A stretch of 36,552 nt of DNA from an uncultured Lachnospiraceae bacterium (lineage in GTDB: Bacteria > Bacillota > Clostridia > Lachnospirales > Lachnospiraceae). Made by a program: the position numbers and the translations under genes. The notes under the pieces were generated by a model, which worked only from the letters and a program-made list of their open reading frames with translations, was not told where the DNA came from and searched no databases. Numbering within the stretch: the stretch's first letter is position 1; each line of letters begins with the position of its first letter. Below, piece after piece: positions 25,619 through 34,079 of the stretch. The stretch lies in assembly GCA_947571775.1 (NCBI GenBank), contig CANOZK010000021.1, forward strand, positions 1 to 36,552. The letters run 5' to 3'.

Positions 25619-25635
25619 CATAATATTTCATAAAT

Positions 25636-25665
25636 TTGACAAAATTATTGTAAAATTTATCTAAT
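25636..25665 (+). promoter_or_regulatory. Promoter of the second polysaccharide operon
   Basis: A perfect TTGACA (25636-25641) and TCTAAT (25660-25665) are 18 bases apart, about 45 bases before the first glycosyltransferase. It is divergent from the chain-length regulator. Confidence 0.6.
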
Positions 25666-25708
25666 TGGTATATACTAGGATCCGAAAGGCAGGCATGAAA
25701 GAGCAGCT

Positions 25709-26878
25709 ATGAAGCATTGTTTTATCATCGGTTCAAAAGGAATACCAGCCCATTATGGAGGCTTAGAAACTTTTGTGGAAAAGCTGACACAATATAAAAG
25801 CAGCAATAAAATCTGCTATCACGTTGCCAGGATAGGAACCCAAGATTTCCAGTATGAGTATAATGGGGCAAAATGTTTCAATCTATCTGTTCCGAATATT
25901 GGATCGGCCAAAGCGGTATATTACGACCTGAAAGCACTTCAGTGGTGCGTCAATTACTGCAAAGCCCATGCAGCTATAAAAAAGCCGATTTTTTATGTGC
26001 TTGCATGTAGGATAGGCCCGTTCATTCGCTTTTTTCAAAAGCAGATTCAAAAGTTGGGCGGGGTGCTTTACGTCAATCCAGACGGCCATGAATGGATGCG
26101 GCGGAAATGGTGTTTTCCGGTGAGAATCTATTGGAAATGGTCAGAGCGGCTTATGGTAAAACAAGCGGATCTGCTGATCTGTGACAGTAAAAGTATTGAG
26201 ATGTACATAAGGAGCACATATGCAGAATACATGCCCCATACCATGTTTATTGCCTACGGCGCTGACCTGCAAGCCAGCAGATTATTGGATGATGACCAGA
26301 AGTTTCTGAACTGGTGCCAAGAGAAAGGAATTCGGAAAAAAGAGTATTATCTGGTGGTCGGCAGATTCGTACCAGAGAATTCTTTTGAAGTCATGATACG
26401 GGAATTTATGGCATCTAAGACAAGACGAGATTTATCCATTATTACAACTGTCAACGACAAATTTTTGGCAGAATTGGAAAAGAAGCTGCATTTCAAAAAG
26501 GACAAGCGGATCAAGTTTGTGGGTTCGGTTTACGATCAGGAGCTGCTGAAAAAAATTCGGGAAAATGCCTATGCTTATCTTCACGGGCACACGGTGGGCG
26601 GCACAAATCCTTCGCTGATTGAGGCCATGAGCAGCACACAGCTCAATTTGTTGTTCAATGTCCGCTTCAATCGGGAAGTCGGGGCAAACTGTGTTTTGTA
26701 TTGGAACAAAACGCCGGGAAATCTGGCTGCATTGATCGAAAGGGCTGACCAGATGGCAGAAGATGAGCGGAATAAATTCAGTAAGCTGGCAAAAAAACGC
26801 GTGGCGGATCATTATACTTGGGAAAAAATTTGTGAAAAATATGAAACTCTTTTCTTAAAAGGCGGAGATATTTTGTGA
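25709..26878 (+). CDS. GT4 glycosyltransferase with DUF1972-type N-terminus (rhamnosyltransferase-like)
   Basis: This 389-residue protein begins MKHCFIIGSKGIPAHYGGLE, typical of the DUF1972 N-terminal domain found in rhamnosyltransferases of capsule loci. The GT4 C-terminal half has YYLVVGRFVPENSFEVMIRE and HGHTVGGTNPSLIEAMS. Family knowledge suggests transfer of rhamnose or a similar sugar to a lipid-linked acceptor, but the donor is not proven by sequence. A five-codon frame, ATG 25695 to TGA 25712, overlaps its start and has a better ribosome site (AAAGGCAGG). The two may be coupled. The gene is first in the operon and overlaps the next by four bases (GTGA). Confidence 0.85.
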   Translation: MKHCFIIGSKGIPAHYGGLETFVEKLTQYKSSNKICYHVARIGTQDFQYEYNGAKCFNLSVPNIGSAKAVYYDLKALQWCVNYCKAHAAIKKPIFYVLACRIGPFIRFFQKQIQKLGGVLYVNPDGHEWMRRKWCFPVRIYWKWSERLMVKQADLLICDSKSIEMYIRSTYAEYMPHTMFIAYGADLQASRLLDDDQKFLNWCQEKGIRKKEYYLVVGRFVPENSFEVMIREFMASKTRRDLSIITTVNDKFLAELEKKLHFKKDKRIKFVGSVYDQELLKKIRENAYAYLHGHTVGGTNPSLIEAMSSTQLNLLFNVRFNREVGANCVLYWNKTPGNLAALIERADQMAEDERNKFSKLAKKRVADHYTWEKICEKYETLFLKGGDIL

Positions 26879-28212
26879 AAATTTTACACTATGCACTTGG
26901 TTTTCCACCATATCGAACAGGCGGCTTGACAAAGTTTTGCATCGATTTGTTAAAGCAGCAAAATCAAAACGGCCATCAGACGGCGTTGGTATGGCCAGGA
27001 CGAATCGACTTTTTGGGACGAAAGGTTTCCATAAAAAGCAGAAAACTTTGTGGAATTCAGAGCTTTGAGATCTGCAATCCCCTTCCTGTTCCCTACGATG
27101 AGGGAATTGCTCAGTGCTCTTTTTTCACAGAGAATGCCAAAGAAGAGCCATATGAAAGGTTATTAAAAAGCTTTTGCCCAGACGTAATCCATATCCATAC
27201 GCTGATGGGGATGCACAGCAGCTTCTTGGAGGCTGCCAGGAAAAGAAAGATACGATGTGTATTTACCGCCCATGATTATTTTCCGGTTTGCCCAAAAGTA
27301 GTTATGGTGTGTCAGGGACGGTTATGCCTTTCGGCAAAGAGCTGCTCGGATTGTGGAGAATGCAATAAGACAGCACTGCCTATTCATCAAATAAAAATAT
27401 TACAGTCCGTCCTTTACAGGGCTGTAAAAGATATGCCCGTTGTCTATAAGCTGAGAAAAATACACCGGGACGGCTATTTGGGCAAAGATATGGCCAACAG
27501 AAATATTCGGGTATCGGGGATGGCGGAAGATTACAGGAAACTGCGGGAGTATTATCATTCGCTTTTGAAAAAGATGGATAAGATTCATTATAACAGCACC
27601 TTGACCAAATCCGTATATGAGAAATATTTTCAGTTGCCCAATTCTGAGGTTATCAGCATTAGTCATGGGGATATCCGCGATTGCAGGAAGAAAAAGAAGT
27701 TTTCGTCAGAGCGGCTTCGGCTGTCTTATTTGGGACCGCAGGGGGAGGCGAAGGGCTTTTTTTTGCTCCAGGCAGCGCTCGATGAATGGTGGAAAACAAA
27801 TAAACAGTTCTGTCTAAATGTTTATTTTACACCGATAAAGCCATCGCCTTATATGAGACCTTATGGCAGATATACCTATGCAGATCTGGAAACAATTTTT
27901 GATAATACAGATCTTGTGATTGTGCCCAGCGTGTGGCAGGAAACATTTGGGTATATCGTTCTGGAAGCGCTGAGTTGCGGCGTGCCAGTACTGCTCAGCG
28001 GAAATGTGGGCGCTAAGGATATTCTGGCTCCGGGTGCAGGCATTGTCATCGAGGATCTCACTGCTGAAAAATTATGTCGTGTGTTAAAAAATATTACCAG
28101 CGAGCAATTGGCCGCAATGAATAACGTGATTTTGGAAAAACAGGAAATACTTACATTAAACCAGATGGCCGAGTTCATAGAAACCAGGTGTTATTGCTGT
28201 AAATCATTGTAA
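26875..28212 (+). CDS. GT4 family glycosyltransferase with cysteine cluster
   Basis: This 445-residue GT-B enzyme has LGFPPYRTGGLTKFCIDLLK at the N-terminus and DLVIVPSVWQETFGYIVLEA with the E-x7-E pair near the C-terminus. Between HIHTLMGMH and the linker, the segment HDYFPVCPKVVMVCQGRLCL continues to SCSDCGECNK. It carries six cysteines in about 30 residues, suggesting a metal- or cluster-binding loop. Such loops occur in some O-antigen GT4 enzymes. The start is a GTG overlapping the previous stop, coupling the two enzymes. Sugar specificity is unknown. Confidence 0.84.
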   Translation: MKILHYALGFPPYRTGGLTKFCIDLLKQQNQNGHQTALVWPGRIDFLGRKVSIKSRKLCGIQSFEICNPLPVPYDEGIAQCSFFTENAKEEPYERLLKSFCPDVIHIHTLMGMHSSFLEAARKRKIRCVFTAHDYFPVCPKVVMVCQGRLCLSAKSCSDCGECNKTALPIHQIKILQSVLYRAVKDMPVVYKLRKIHRDGYLGKDMANRNIRVSGMAEDYRKLREYYHSLLKKMDKIHYNSTLTKSVYEKYFQLPNSEVISISHGDIRDCRKKKKFSSERLRLSYLGPQGEAKGFFLLQAALDEWWKTNKQFCLNVYFTPIKPSPYMRPYGRYTYADLETIFDNTDLVIVPSVWQETFGYIVLEALSCGVPVLLSGNVGAKDILAPGAGIVIEDLTAEKLCRVLKNITSEQLAAMNNVILEKQEILTLNQMAEFIETRCYCCKSL

Positions 28213-28221
28213 AAAGGAAAA

Positions 28222-28917
28222 ATGTGCCTGACTCGTAAGTTATTAAAAATTGCCGGAAAAGAAGACTGTCAGTTGGATAAAAGTATAGGGACGTCGTATA
28301 TGTTAAGGCTGTTCTGGAAGTACGGTTGGATGCTGATTCGGGGCAGATGCTTTTCTTTGGGCAGCAGAAAAATTAATAAATGTGTGTTTGTGGGACGGAA
28401 CGTAAAAGTGCTGGAAAAGAGGAAACTTTCCGTAGGAAGTAAAACAAAGCTTCATGATTTCGTTTATATTGATGGGCTTTCCAGGGCAGGTGTAACTCTT
28501 GGAAAAGGGGTAGTTTTGGGAAGAGGCACGCGGATTGAATGTTCCGGGAGTATAGAACATGTAGGAAAAGGGATGGTCATTGGAAACAGAAGCACGTTCG
28601 GAAACGATTGTTTTTTCGGGGCGGCGGGAGGCATTCGGATTGGGGAAGATGTGATTGCGGGGCAATATATTCGGTTTCATTCGGAAAACCATAAATATGA
28701 GAATCTAAACAGCTTAATCAGGGAACAAGGAGTCGTTCAGAAAGGAATCGTTATTGGAAATAACTGCTGGATTGGTTCAGGAGCTGTTTTTCTGGACGGT
28801 TCCAGGGTGGGAGATGGATGCGTGGTGGCAGCCAATGCAGTGGTAAGCGGTAAATTTCCTGAAAATACAGTAATCGGCGGAGTGCCGGCTAAAGTAATAA
28901 AAAAACGTGGAGAATGA
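28222..28917 (+). CDS. Hexapeptide-repeat acyltransferase (left-handed beta-helix)
   Basis: This 231-residue protein is mostly [LIV]-G-x4 hexapeptide turns, for example VTLGKGVVLGRGTRIE, MVIGNRSTFGNDCFF and GIVIGNNCWIGSGAVFLDGS. It includes the His-containing RFHSENHKYEN loop and ends GGVPAKVIKKRGE as in CatB/NodL-like transferases. It should O-acetylate or otherwise acylate a sugar of the polysaccharide from acyl-CoA. It sits nine bases after the GT4 and overlaps the ribosome site of the following GT2. Confidence 0.88.
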   Translation: MCLTRKLLKIAGKEDCQLDKSIGTSYMLRLFWKYGWMLIRGRCFSLGSRKINKCVFVGRNVKVLEKRKLSVGSKTKLHDFVYIDGLSRAGVTLGKGVVLGRGTRIECSGSIEHVGKGMVIGNRSTFGNDCFFGAAGGIRIGEDVIAGQYIRFHSENHKYENLNSLIREQGVVQKGIVIGNNCWIGSGAVFLDGSRVGDGCVVAANAVVSGKFPENTVIGGVPAKVIKKRGE

Positions 28918-28921
28918 TTTT

Positions 28922-29791
28922 GTGAAAACCGGATTTGTAATCTTAAATTATAATTCCTGGCAGATGACAAGCGCCCTAGCACAGAAAGCTGCTTCTTATA
29001 AAAATATTGATGCGGTCGTAGTGGTGGATAATGGTTCGACTGACGATTCCTATAAATCTTTACAGAGAATGGAGCATCCAAAGATTTATGTTGTGCAGAG
29101 CGGGAAAAATGGAGGCTATTCCTATGGGAATAATTACGGGGCAAAAGTTTGCGAAAAAATGGGAATGGAAATTCTGTTTTTTTCAAATCCAGATGTAAGA
29201 GTTGAGGAAATCCAGATTCAAAAAATTCTGGAACAGTTCGCTAAGACAGATTATTCCGTTTTATCCGGTGTGGAATATGGGCAAAACGGCAGAATATCGC
29301 AGCCTCCACTGTGGAAGCGGATGGACTATTGGGCGGATTGTTTGGACTGTTTTTTCCTGGGAAGAAGGTTTGGCAGGAAAAGCCCTGGTATAAAATTGGA
29401 TAAAAATGTTGAGGTACAGGAGACGGAGTTGGTAAAAGGAGCGTTTCTTGCGGTACGTTTAAAAGATTTTATGGAGGCCGGAGGTTTTGATGAACAAGTC
29501 TTTTTATACTGCGAAGAACGAATTCTTTCAAAACGGCTGGAAAGACTGGGCAGAAAAATCGGAGTCGTGACAAGTGCAGAATATATTCACACACATTCGG
29601 CGTCTATTCAGCGGGAATATCAAAAGACAAGCGATCAAATACAGATGCTGTATCACTCAAGAATCTATTATCACAGAAAGTATAACAACCTCAAAGGAGT
29701 AAAATACATATTCCTTTTGGGCGCAATGAAAATTTCTGTTTTGGAGTATAAAATATGGGATTTTACCTGTTTAAAGAAAAAACATTTTTGA
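28922..29791 (+). CDS. GT2 family glycosyltransferase (rhamnosyltransferase-like)
   Basis: This 289-residue protein opens VKTGFVILNYNSWQMTSALA and has VVVDNGSTDDSYKSL, a GT-A DxD region in FFSNPDVRV and the LVKGAFLAVRLKDFMEAGGF motif seen in rhamnosyltransferase-like GT2 enzymes. Two GTG starts are possible, 28907 and 28922. I chose 28922, because GGAG at 28909-28912 sits nine bases before it and the family starts at this point. The donor sugar is not certain. Its end overlaps the polymerase gene by 37 bases. Confidence 0.85.
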   Translation: MKTGFVILNYNSWQMTSALAQKAASYKNIDAVVVVDNGSTDDSYKSLQRMEHPKIYVVQSGKNGGYSYGNNYGAKVCEKMGMEILFFSNPDVRVEEIQIQKILEQFAKTDYSVLSGVEYGQNGRISQPPLWKRMDYWADCLDCFFLGRRFGRKSPGIKLDKNVEVQETELVKGAFLAVRLKDFMEAGGFDEQVFLYCEERILSKRLERLGRKIGVVTSAEYIHTHSASIQREYQKTSDQIQMLYHSRIYYHRKYNNLKGVKYIFLLGAMKISVLEYKIWDFTCLKKKHF

Positions 29792-30987
29792 TTGCATTTG
29801 TGACTTTAAGCTGCCTGTATTTTATGCCCATGGAAGAGTTATTCATTTCCCTGGCAGGAATATTAATTTTGGAAATTATATTACATAGAAACAGATTTAA
29901 AGTTTCACTTTTTTCAGGATTTGGCATTTATATATGGTTTCTTTTGTCTGGCATGGCAATTGGAATTTATTGTATTTTATTTCATGGCTATACGCCAAGA
30001 GCTGTATTAAAAGACATGATTTATGTTCTTTTTCCGCTGATGTTTTGGCTGCTTGGAAAAAACATTACATTACAGAAAAAAACAATTTTAACTGGTCTGT
30101 TCCTTTCTGGCGTTATGGTTTCTTTCTGTGATTTTGTAACTGGTTTGTTTCAAATCTTGCAGAACGGGGTTTCTGGGCTGTCGCTTTATCAATTTCGCCG
30201 TATCGTTGGCGCTGGCCATCCTCTGACGATAATTACATTATTTATCTATCTGTTTCTGCCGCGGAATATTTTTTTGAAAAAGAAACAGGCGTATGTTTGT
30301 ATTGGCATTCTTCTTGTGGATCTGCTGTTTCATTTTTCCAGGATAACATTTTTAAACGCCAGTGTTTTTTTGTTGTATTTGGGAATTTTCAAAAGGCCCA
30401 AAAAAGTTTTTTGGTACGGGTTTCTGATTGCAGCGGGGCTGGCAGGGGCTTACATGGCCTTTTCTTCCGTGTTTGAAAATTTCGTGGAAAGGCTGTCAAA
30501 TTCGCTGACAGAGATTTCTCATATTCGAGAGTCTTGGGATCACGTTGCTGTTGTGACAAACTGGAGGGGATATGAGGTGTATTGCGAGCTGGAAAAATTC
30601 CAGAGTGCAAATATAAGGGAACAGATATTTGGCGGCGGTTTTGGAACGCAGTTGGACGTAAAAGGGAAAGCTTATCTGGTAACCACAGAGGAAATGCTGC
30701 CGTTTCTCCATAATGGATATTTCAGTATTCTGATGATCTGGGGGGTTTTTGGCTGCGCCGTTTACCTGTTCATGCTTTTGATGCTTTATCAGCAAAACAG
30801 GAGGCTGCCGGAGAAGGAACGGAAATTTTGGAAAGCGCTGGTTGCCGTCCTGGCGGTGGACACATTATTTGTCCACGGGCTGTTTTTCAGCAGCGGTATG
30901 GCAGGGATTTTCTTTTACCTCGGCATTTTGGATAATCTGAAAAAGGGAGCAGCGGAAGATGGACAAAGAACTGGAACAACTGCATAG
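29755..30987 (+). CDS. Wzy-like O-antigen/capsule polymerase family membrane protein
   Basis: This 410-residue protein is almost wholly hydrophobic, with about ten membrane segments. A large outside loop before the last helices (from about TEISHIRESWDHVAVVTNWRGY to LPFLHNGYFSILMIWG) matches the plan of Wzy/O-antigen ligase proteins. It would join lipid-linked repeat units on the outer face of the membrane. GGAG about 10 bases before ATG 29755 supports this start, so the 37-base overlap with the GT2 is real. It overlaps the LicD gene by 29 bases. Confidence 0.82.
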   Translation: MGFYLFKEKTFLIAFVTLSCLYFMPMEELFISLAGILILEIILHRNRFKVSLFSGFGIYIWFLLSGMAIGIYCILFHGYTPRAVLKDMIYVLFPLMFWLLGKNITLQKKTILTGLFLSGVMVSFCDFVTGLFQILQNGVSGLSLYQFRRIVGAGHPLTIITLFIYLFLPRNIFLKKKQAYVCIGILLVDLLFHFSRITFLNASVFLLYLGIFKRPKKVFWYGFLIAAGLAGAYMAFSSVFENFVERLSNSLTEISHIRESWDHVAVVTNWRGYEVYCELEKFQSANIREQIFGGGFGTQLDVKGKAYLVTTEEMLPFLHNGYFSILMIWGVFGCAVYLFMLLMLYQQNRRLPEKERKFWKALVAVLAVDTLFVHGLFFSSGMAGIFFYLGILDNLKKGAAEDGQRTGTTA

Positions 30988-31774
30988 CGTTTTGCTGGAA
31001 ATTCTGGATTTTATCTATTCAGTCTGTGAAGAAAATCATTTATTGTGCTTTCTTGTATATGGTACGGCATTGGGAGCATACCGTCATCATGGCTTTATTC
31101 CCTGGGACGACGATGTGGATGTGGCCATGCCCAGGGAAGATTATATGAAATTTCTTCAGATTATGAAACAAAAGAGCCATGTCAAATATGAGGTACAAGA
31201 TGAGGATAACGAAGACTTTTATTTTCTGTCATTTGCAAAAGTGAGAAAGAAAAATACCGTGTTTATTGAACGGATTGCCGGAGATGTTTACACTCATAAA
31301 GGCATTTTTATAGATGTGTTTCCGCTGGACTATGTAAAAAATACAGAAAACTTTATTTTCAAAATCAGGCGTAAATGCATTATCTATTTTAAACATATTT
31401 TAAAATTTCAGGCTTGCAGAAAATTATATAAGGGCAAAAAGAACAAAAAAGAATACATTTTGGATCGGGTAATTAGTTTCCCAGGCAGGCTGTTTCCGCA
31501 AAAATGGATACTCAAATTGCTAAATAAAATAAAAACTGGAAAAATATCCAGAGAGGAGGCGAATTATATCGCAGAGTATGACACAGCCGGTCCCGTGCAG
31601 ATCGTGCCTTATGATATCTATTTCCCTCCGAGAAAAATAGAGTTCGAGGGAAGAATGTATAATGTTCCAAATAAAATTGAGAAATATCTGACTTACATTT
31701 ATGGGGAAGGTTATATGCAGCCTCCTCCGCCAAAACACCGCGTATCCCGGAAAGCTTCAAAAATAGAGTTCTGA
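30959..31774 (+). CDS. LicD family phosphotransferase
   Basis: This 271-residue protein shows the LicD nucleotidyltransferase-fold signature FLVYGTALGAYRHHGFIPWD followed by DDVDVAMPREDY, with the acidic metal ligands D50-D52 and D54. Known members attach phosphocholine or other phospho-substituents to surface glycans. No choline uptake or licABC gene is in the window, so the group transferred is uncertain; glycerol phosphate from CDP-glycerol is possible because tagD is nearby. It overlaps the polymerase gene and precedes the ABC flippase by 21 bases. Confidence 0.88.
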   Translation: MDKELEQLHSVLLEILDFIYSVCEENHLLCFLVYGTALGAYRHHGFIPWDDDVDVAMPREDYMKFLQIMKQKSHVKYEVQDEDNEDFYFLSFAKVRKKNTVFIERIAGDVYTHKGIFIDVFPLDYVKNTENFIFKIRRKCIIYFKHILKFQACRKLYKGKKNKKEYILDRVISFPGRLFPQKWILKLLNKIKTGKISREEANYIAEYDTAGPVQIVPYDIYFPPRKIEFEGRMYNVPNKIEKYLTYIYGEGYMQPPPPKHRVSRKASKIEF

Positions 31775-31795
31775 AAGTAGGTAAAAGAAAAATAA

Positions 31796-33541
31796 ATGAT
31801 TGTATTCAGAAGTGCGGCAAAATTAAGCAGGATTATGGGTATGAGCAAAAAACAGAAACTGCAGGTGGCCATGCTTGCAGTTATGATGATCCTGGGAGCT
31901 TTCCTGGAAACATTGGGGGTGTCAATGGTTGTTCCCCTCATTTTGATTATAACGCAGCCGGGAACATTAGAACGCAATCCGATTCTAAAAAACATATGCG
32001 GTATATGGGGAATTCACACAGAAAAGACACTGACTTTAGTGGCGATAGCCGGTCTGGCGGCTGTATTTATCCTAAAAGGCTTTTTTCTTCTGGCAGAATA
32101 CCAAATGCAGTTTAAATTCGTACACAGCAATAAATTGTCTATGCAGAAGCGGCTTTTGCAAATATATCTGAACCGCCCATATGAATATTTTCTGGGCACT
32201 AATTTCAGCGAAATTTTGCAGAACATCACAGAAAACATCAACGCGGCGTTTACAGTCTTCTCCCATATACTGGGTTTTTTTACAGAGATTGTTGTATCTA
32301 TGTTTCTGGTGATTACAATTTTTCTCATAGACCCTATGATGACAGTGCTGGTAAGCATTGTCCTGTTTTTGTTGATTTTCTTCCTATTATATATTATCCG
32401 GCGTATTTTGGAACAGGAAGGGCGAAAAAAACAAAGATATGGGGCGCAGATGTCAAAATGGCTGCTTCAGGCGATCCATGGAATCAAAGAGATCAAAATA
32501 CTGAGAAAAGAAAAGTATTTCCTGGAGAACTACATAGAAACTGGGAAAAAGCTGCTGGAAGCCGAACGAAAAAACGCGATTTTAAATAGAGTTCCCAGGA
32601 TTTTGATCGAAAGCTTTAGCGTCAGCGCCATGCTCTTGGGTATCGCCATACTGATATTGGCAGGAAGCGATGTAAACAAACTCCTTCCGGCGTTATCTGC
32701 GTTCGCCATGGCCGCCGTGCGTCTGATGCCCAGTTCCCACCGCATGGTTACCTATATGAACGAACTGACATACTATGAGCCTGCAATAGACAGGCTGAAA
32801 GAACATTTTGAGAGTCTGAGAAATGAAAAACCAGAACTGCCAGCTATATCCAACAAGCCGAAAGGGCTTTCTTTAAAAAAAGAAATTCTGCTGTCTGGTA
32901 TTAGTTATCATTATCCGAATATAGAAAAAAATGTGCTCGAAGACGTGCAGATGAGCATACCTGTCGGGAAATCTGTGGGCATTGTGGGGATGTCAGGGGC
33001 TGGGAAAACGACGGCGGTGGATATTCTGCTGGGGCTTCTGAAACCACAGGCGGGGGAGGTACTGGCGGATGGGGTGGATGTAAGCGGCTTTCACGACGAA
33101 TGGTTATCTTATGTGGGGTACATCCCCCAGATGATCTTTATGCTGGACGATTCTATACGCAGCAACGTTGCATTTGGAGTGCCGAGAGGTGAAATAAAAG
33201 ATAGCAGAGTGTGGGAGGTATTGGAAGAGGCGCAACTGGCAGAGTTTGTCCAAAGCCTGCCGGAAGGATTGGATACAGAGATTGGAGAAAGGGGCGTGAG
33301 ACTCTCCGGCGGGCAGAGGCAGAGGGTCGGGATTGCGCGGGCATTGTATATAGAGCCAGAATTGTTGATCTTTGACGAGGCTACATCGGCGTTGGATAAG
33401 GAAACGGAAGCGGCAATGATCGAGTCAATTAAGCGTCTTCAAGGGAAAAAGACAATGGTGATTATTGCGCATCGGGTGGAGACGATAGCAGTGTGTGATG
33501 TGGTGTATCGGGTGGGGGATGGGAAGATATGGAAGGAATAG
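31796..33541 (+). CDS. Type I ABC exporter, lipid-linked oligosaccharide flippase-like (MsbA/PglK type)
   Basis: This 581-residue half-transporter has a six-helix membrane domain (about 20-310) and an ATPase domain (about 345-581). The latter has Walker A GMSGAGKTTAVD, a Q-loop in YIPQMIFMLDDS, signature LSGGQRQRVGIARAL, Walker B LLIFDEATSALD and the switch IIAHRVET. Being last in a locus that has a polymerase and a chain-length regulator but no Wzx, it is best read as the flippase for the lipid-linked repeat unit, as PglK is in Campylobacter. This role is inferred from context. Confidence 0.85.
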   Translation: MIVFRSAAKLSRIMGMSKKQKLQVAMLAVMMILGAFLETLGVSMVVPLILIITQPGTLERNPILKNICGIWGIHTEKTLTLVAIAGLAAVFILKGFFLLAEYQMQFKFVHSNKLSMQKRLLQIYLNRPYEYFLGTNFSEILQNITENINAAFTVFSHILGFFTEIVVSMFLVITIFLIDPMMTVLVSIVLFLLIFFLLYIIRRILEQEGRKKQRYGAQMSKWLLQAIHGIKEIKILRKEKYFLENYIETGKKLLEAERKNAILNRVPRILIESFSVSAMLLGIAILILAGSDVNKLLPALSAFAMAAVRLMPSSHRMVTYMNELTYYEPAIDRLKEHFESLRNEKPELPAISNKPKGLSLKKEILLSGISYHYPNIEKNVLEDVQMSIPVGKSVGIVGMSGAGKTTAVDILLGLLKPQAGEVLADGVDVSGFHDEWLSYVGYIPQMIFMLDDSIRSNVAFGVPRGEIKDSRVWEVLEEAQLAEFVQSLPEGLDTEIGERGVRLSGGQRQRVGIARALYIEPELLIFDEATSALDKETEAAMIESIKRLQGKKTMVIIAHRVETIAVCDVVYRVGDGKIWKE

Positions 33542-34079
33542 CTGGGGGAAGGGGGAGTTTGTTACAGTAAACTAACTTCAAAGCACTTAATTATAGAACG
33601 CCATCAAATGTGCCAAAAGATTAGAGTGTCTTTTGCGGCTGAATATAGTTCGATCTAACATCAAAAATTATTATCCATAATTCCACAAATTGTGTTATAA
33701 TTATCAGGAAGTACCAGAGCAAGCGAAGGGACATATTCTGGCGTAATTGCATCAGACGTTAAACTTTCCATAAATTGTTTCTAAAATCAAATTTATTGTA
33801 AATGGTGATAGATGATTTGTTAAGAAAAAAAGAGGATAGTATTGTATTGCTTCCGCCGCTTTGAGATAGTGGGGGCAACGCCTGGTGAATTTATAAAAAA
33901 CAGAAAAACGGCGAAAGCTGCTAATGTTTTGATATGATATTGCCGATAAATAAATAAAGGTTTATAATGAAATGAAATACCTAATTATGGAGGTTATGAC
34001 TATAGATGGTTTAGAGAGATAGATTGGGAAAATAAGGAATTGTAACTGTTCACATATTTGTCTGAGGAGGAGGGATTAA
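33542..34079. other. 538-bp non-coding stretch before the surface protein gene
   Basis: The stretch is AT-rich and holds no convincing gene. A promoter lies at 33940-33968. A 37-codon open stretch at 33824-33937 (plus strand, no good start; reading RFEIVGATPGEFIKNRKTAK) might be a relic of a coding sequence, but it is too short to judge. A short hairpin, agttt/aaact, just after the flippase stop lacks a T-run, so the operon's terminator is not evident. Confidence 0.5.
33940..33968 (+). promoter_or_regulatory. Promoter of the X2-repeat surface protein gene
   Basis: TTGCCG (33940-33945) and a perfect TATAAT (33963-33968) are 17 bases apart. The leader to ATG 34080 is about 105 bases and ends in AGGAGGAGGG. 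Confidence 0.65.

Noticed and set aside
33553..33573. Hairpin agtttgttacagtaaact as terminator of the flippase operon
   Set aside because: The stem is only about five pairs and no T-run follows on the plus strand.
33842..33937. Possible cyclic-di-GMP riboswitch or relic of a DNA-binding protein in the leader of the surface protein
   Set aside because: The conserved riboswitch core could not be matched, and the open stretch upstream of the promoter is too short and lacks a start. Kept only as a note in the non-coding entry.
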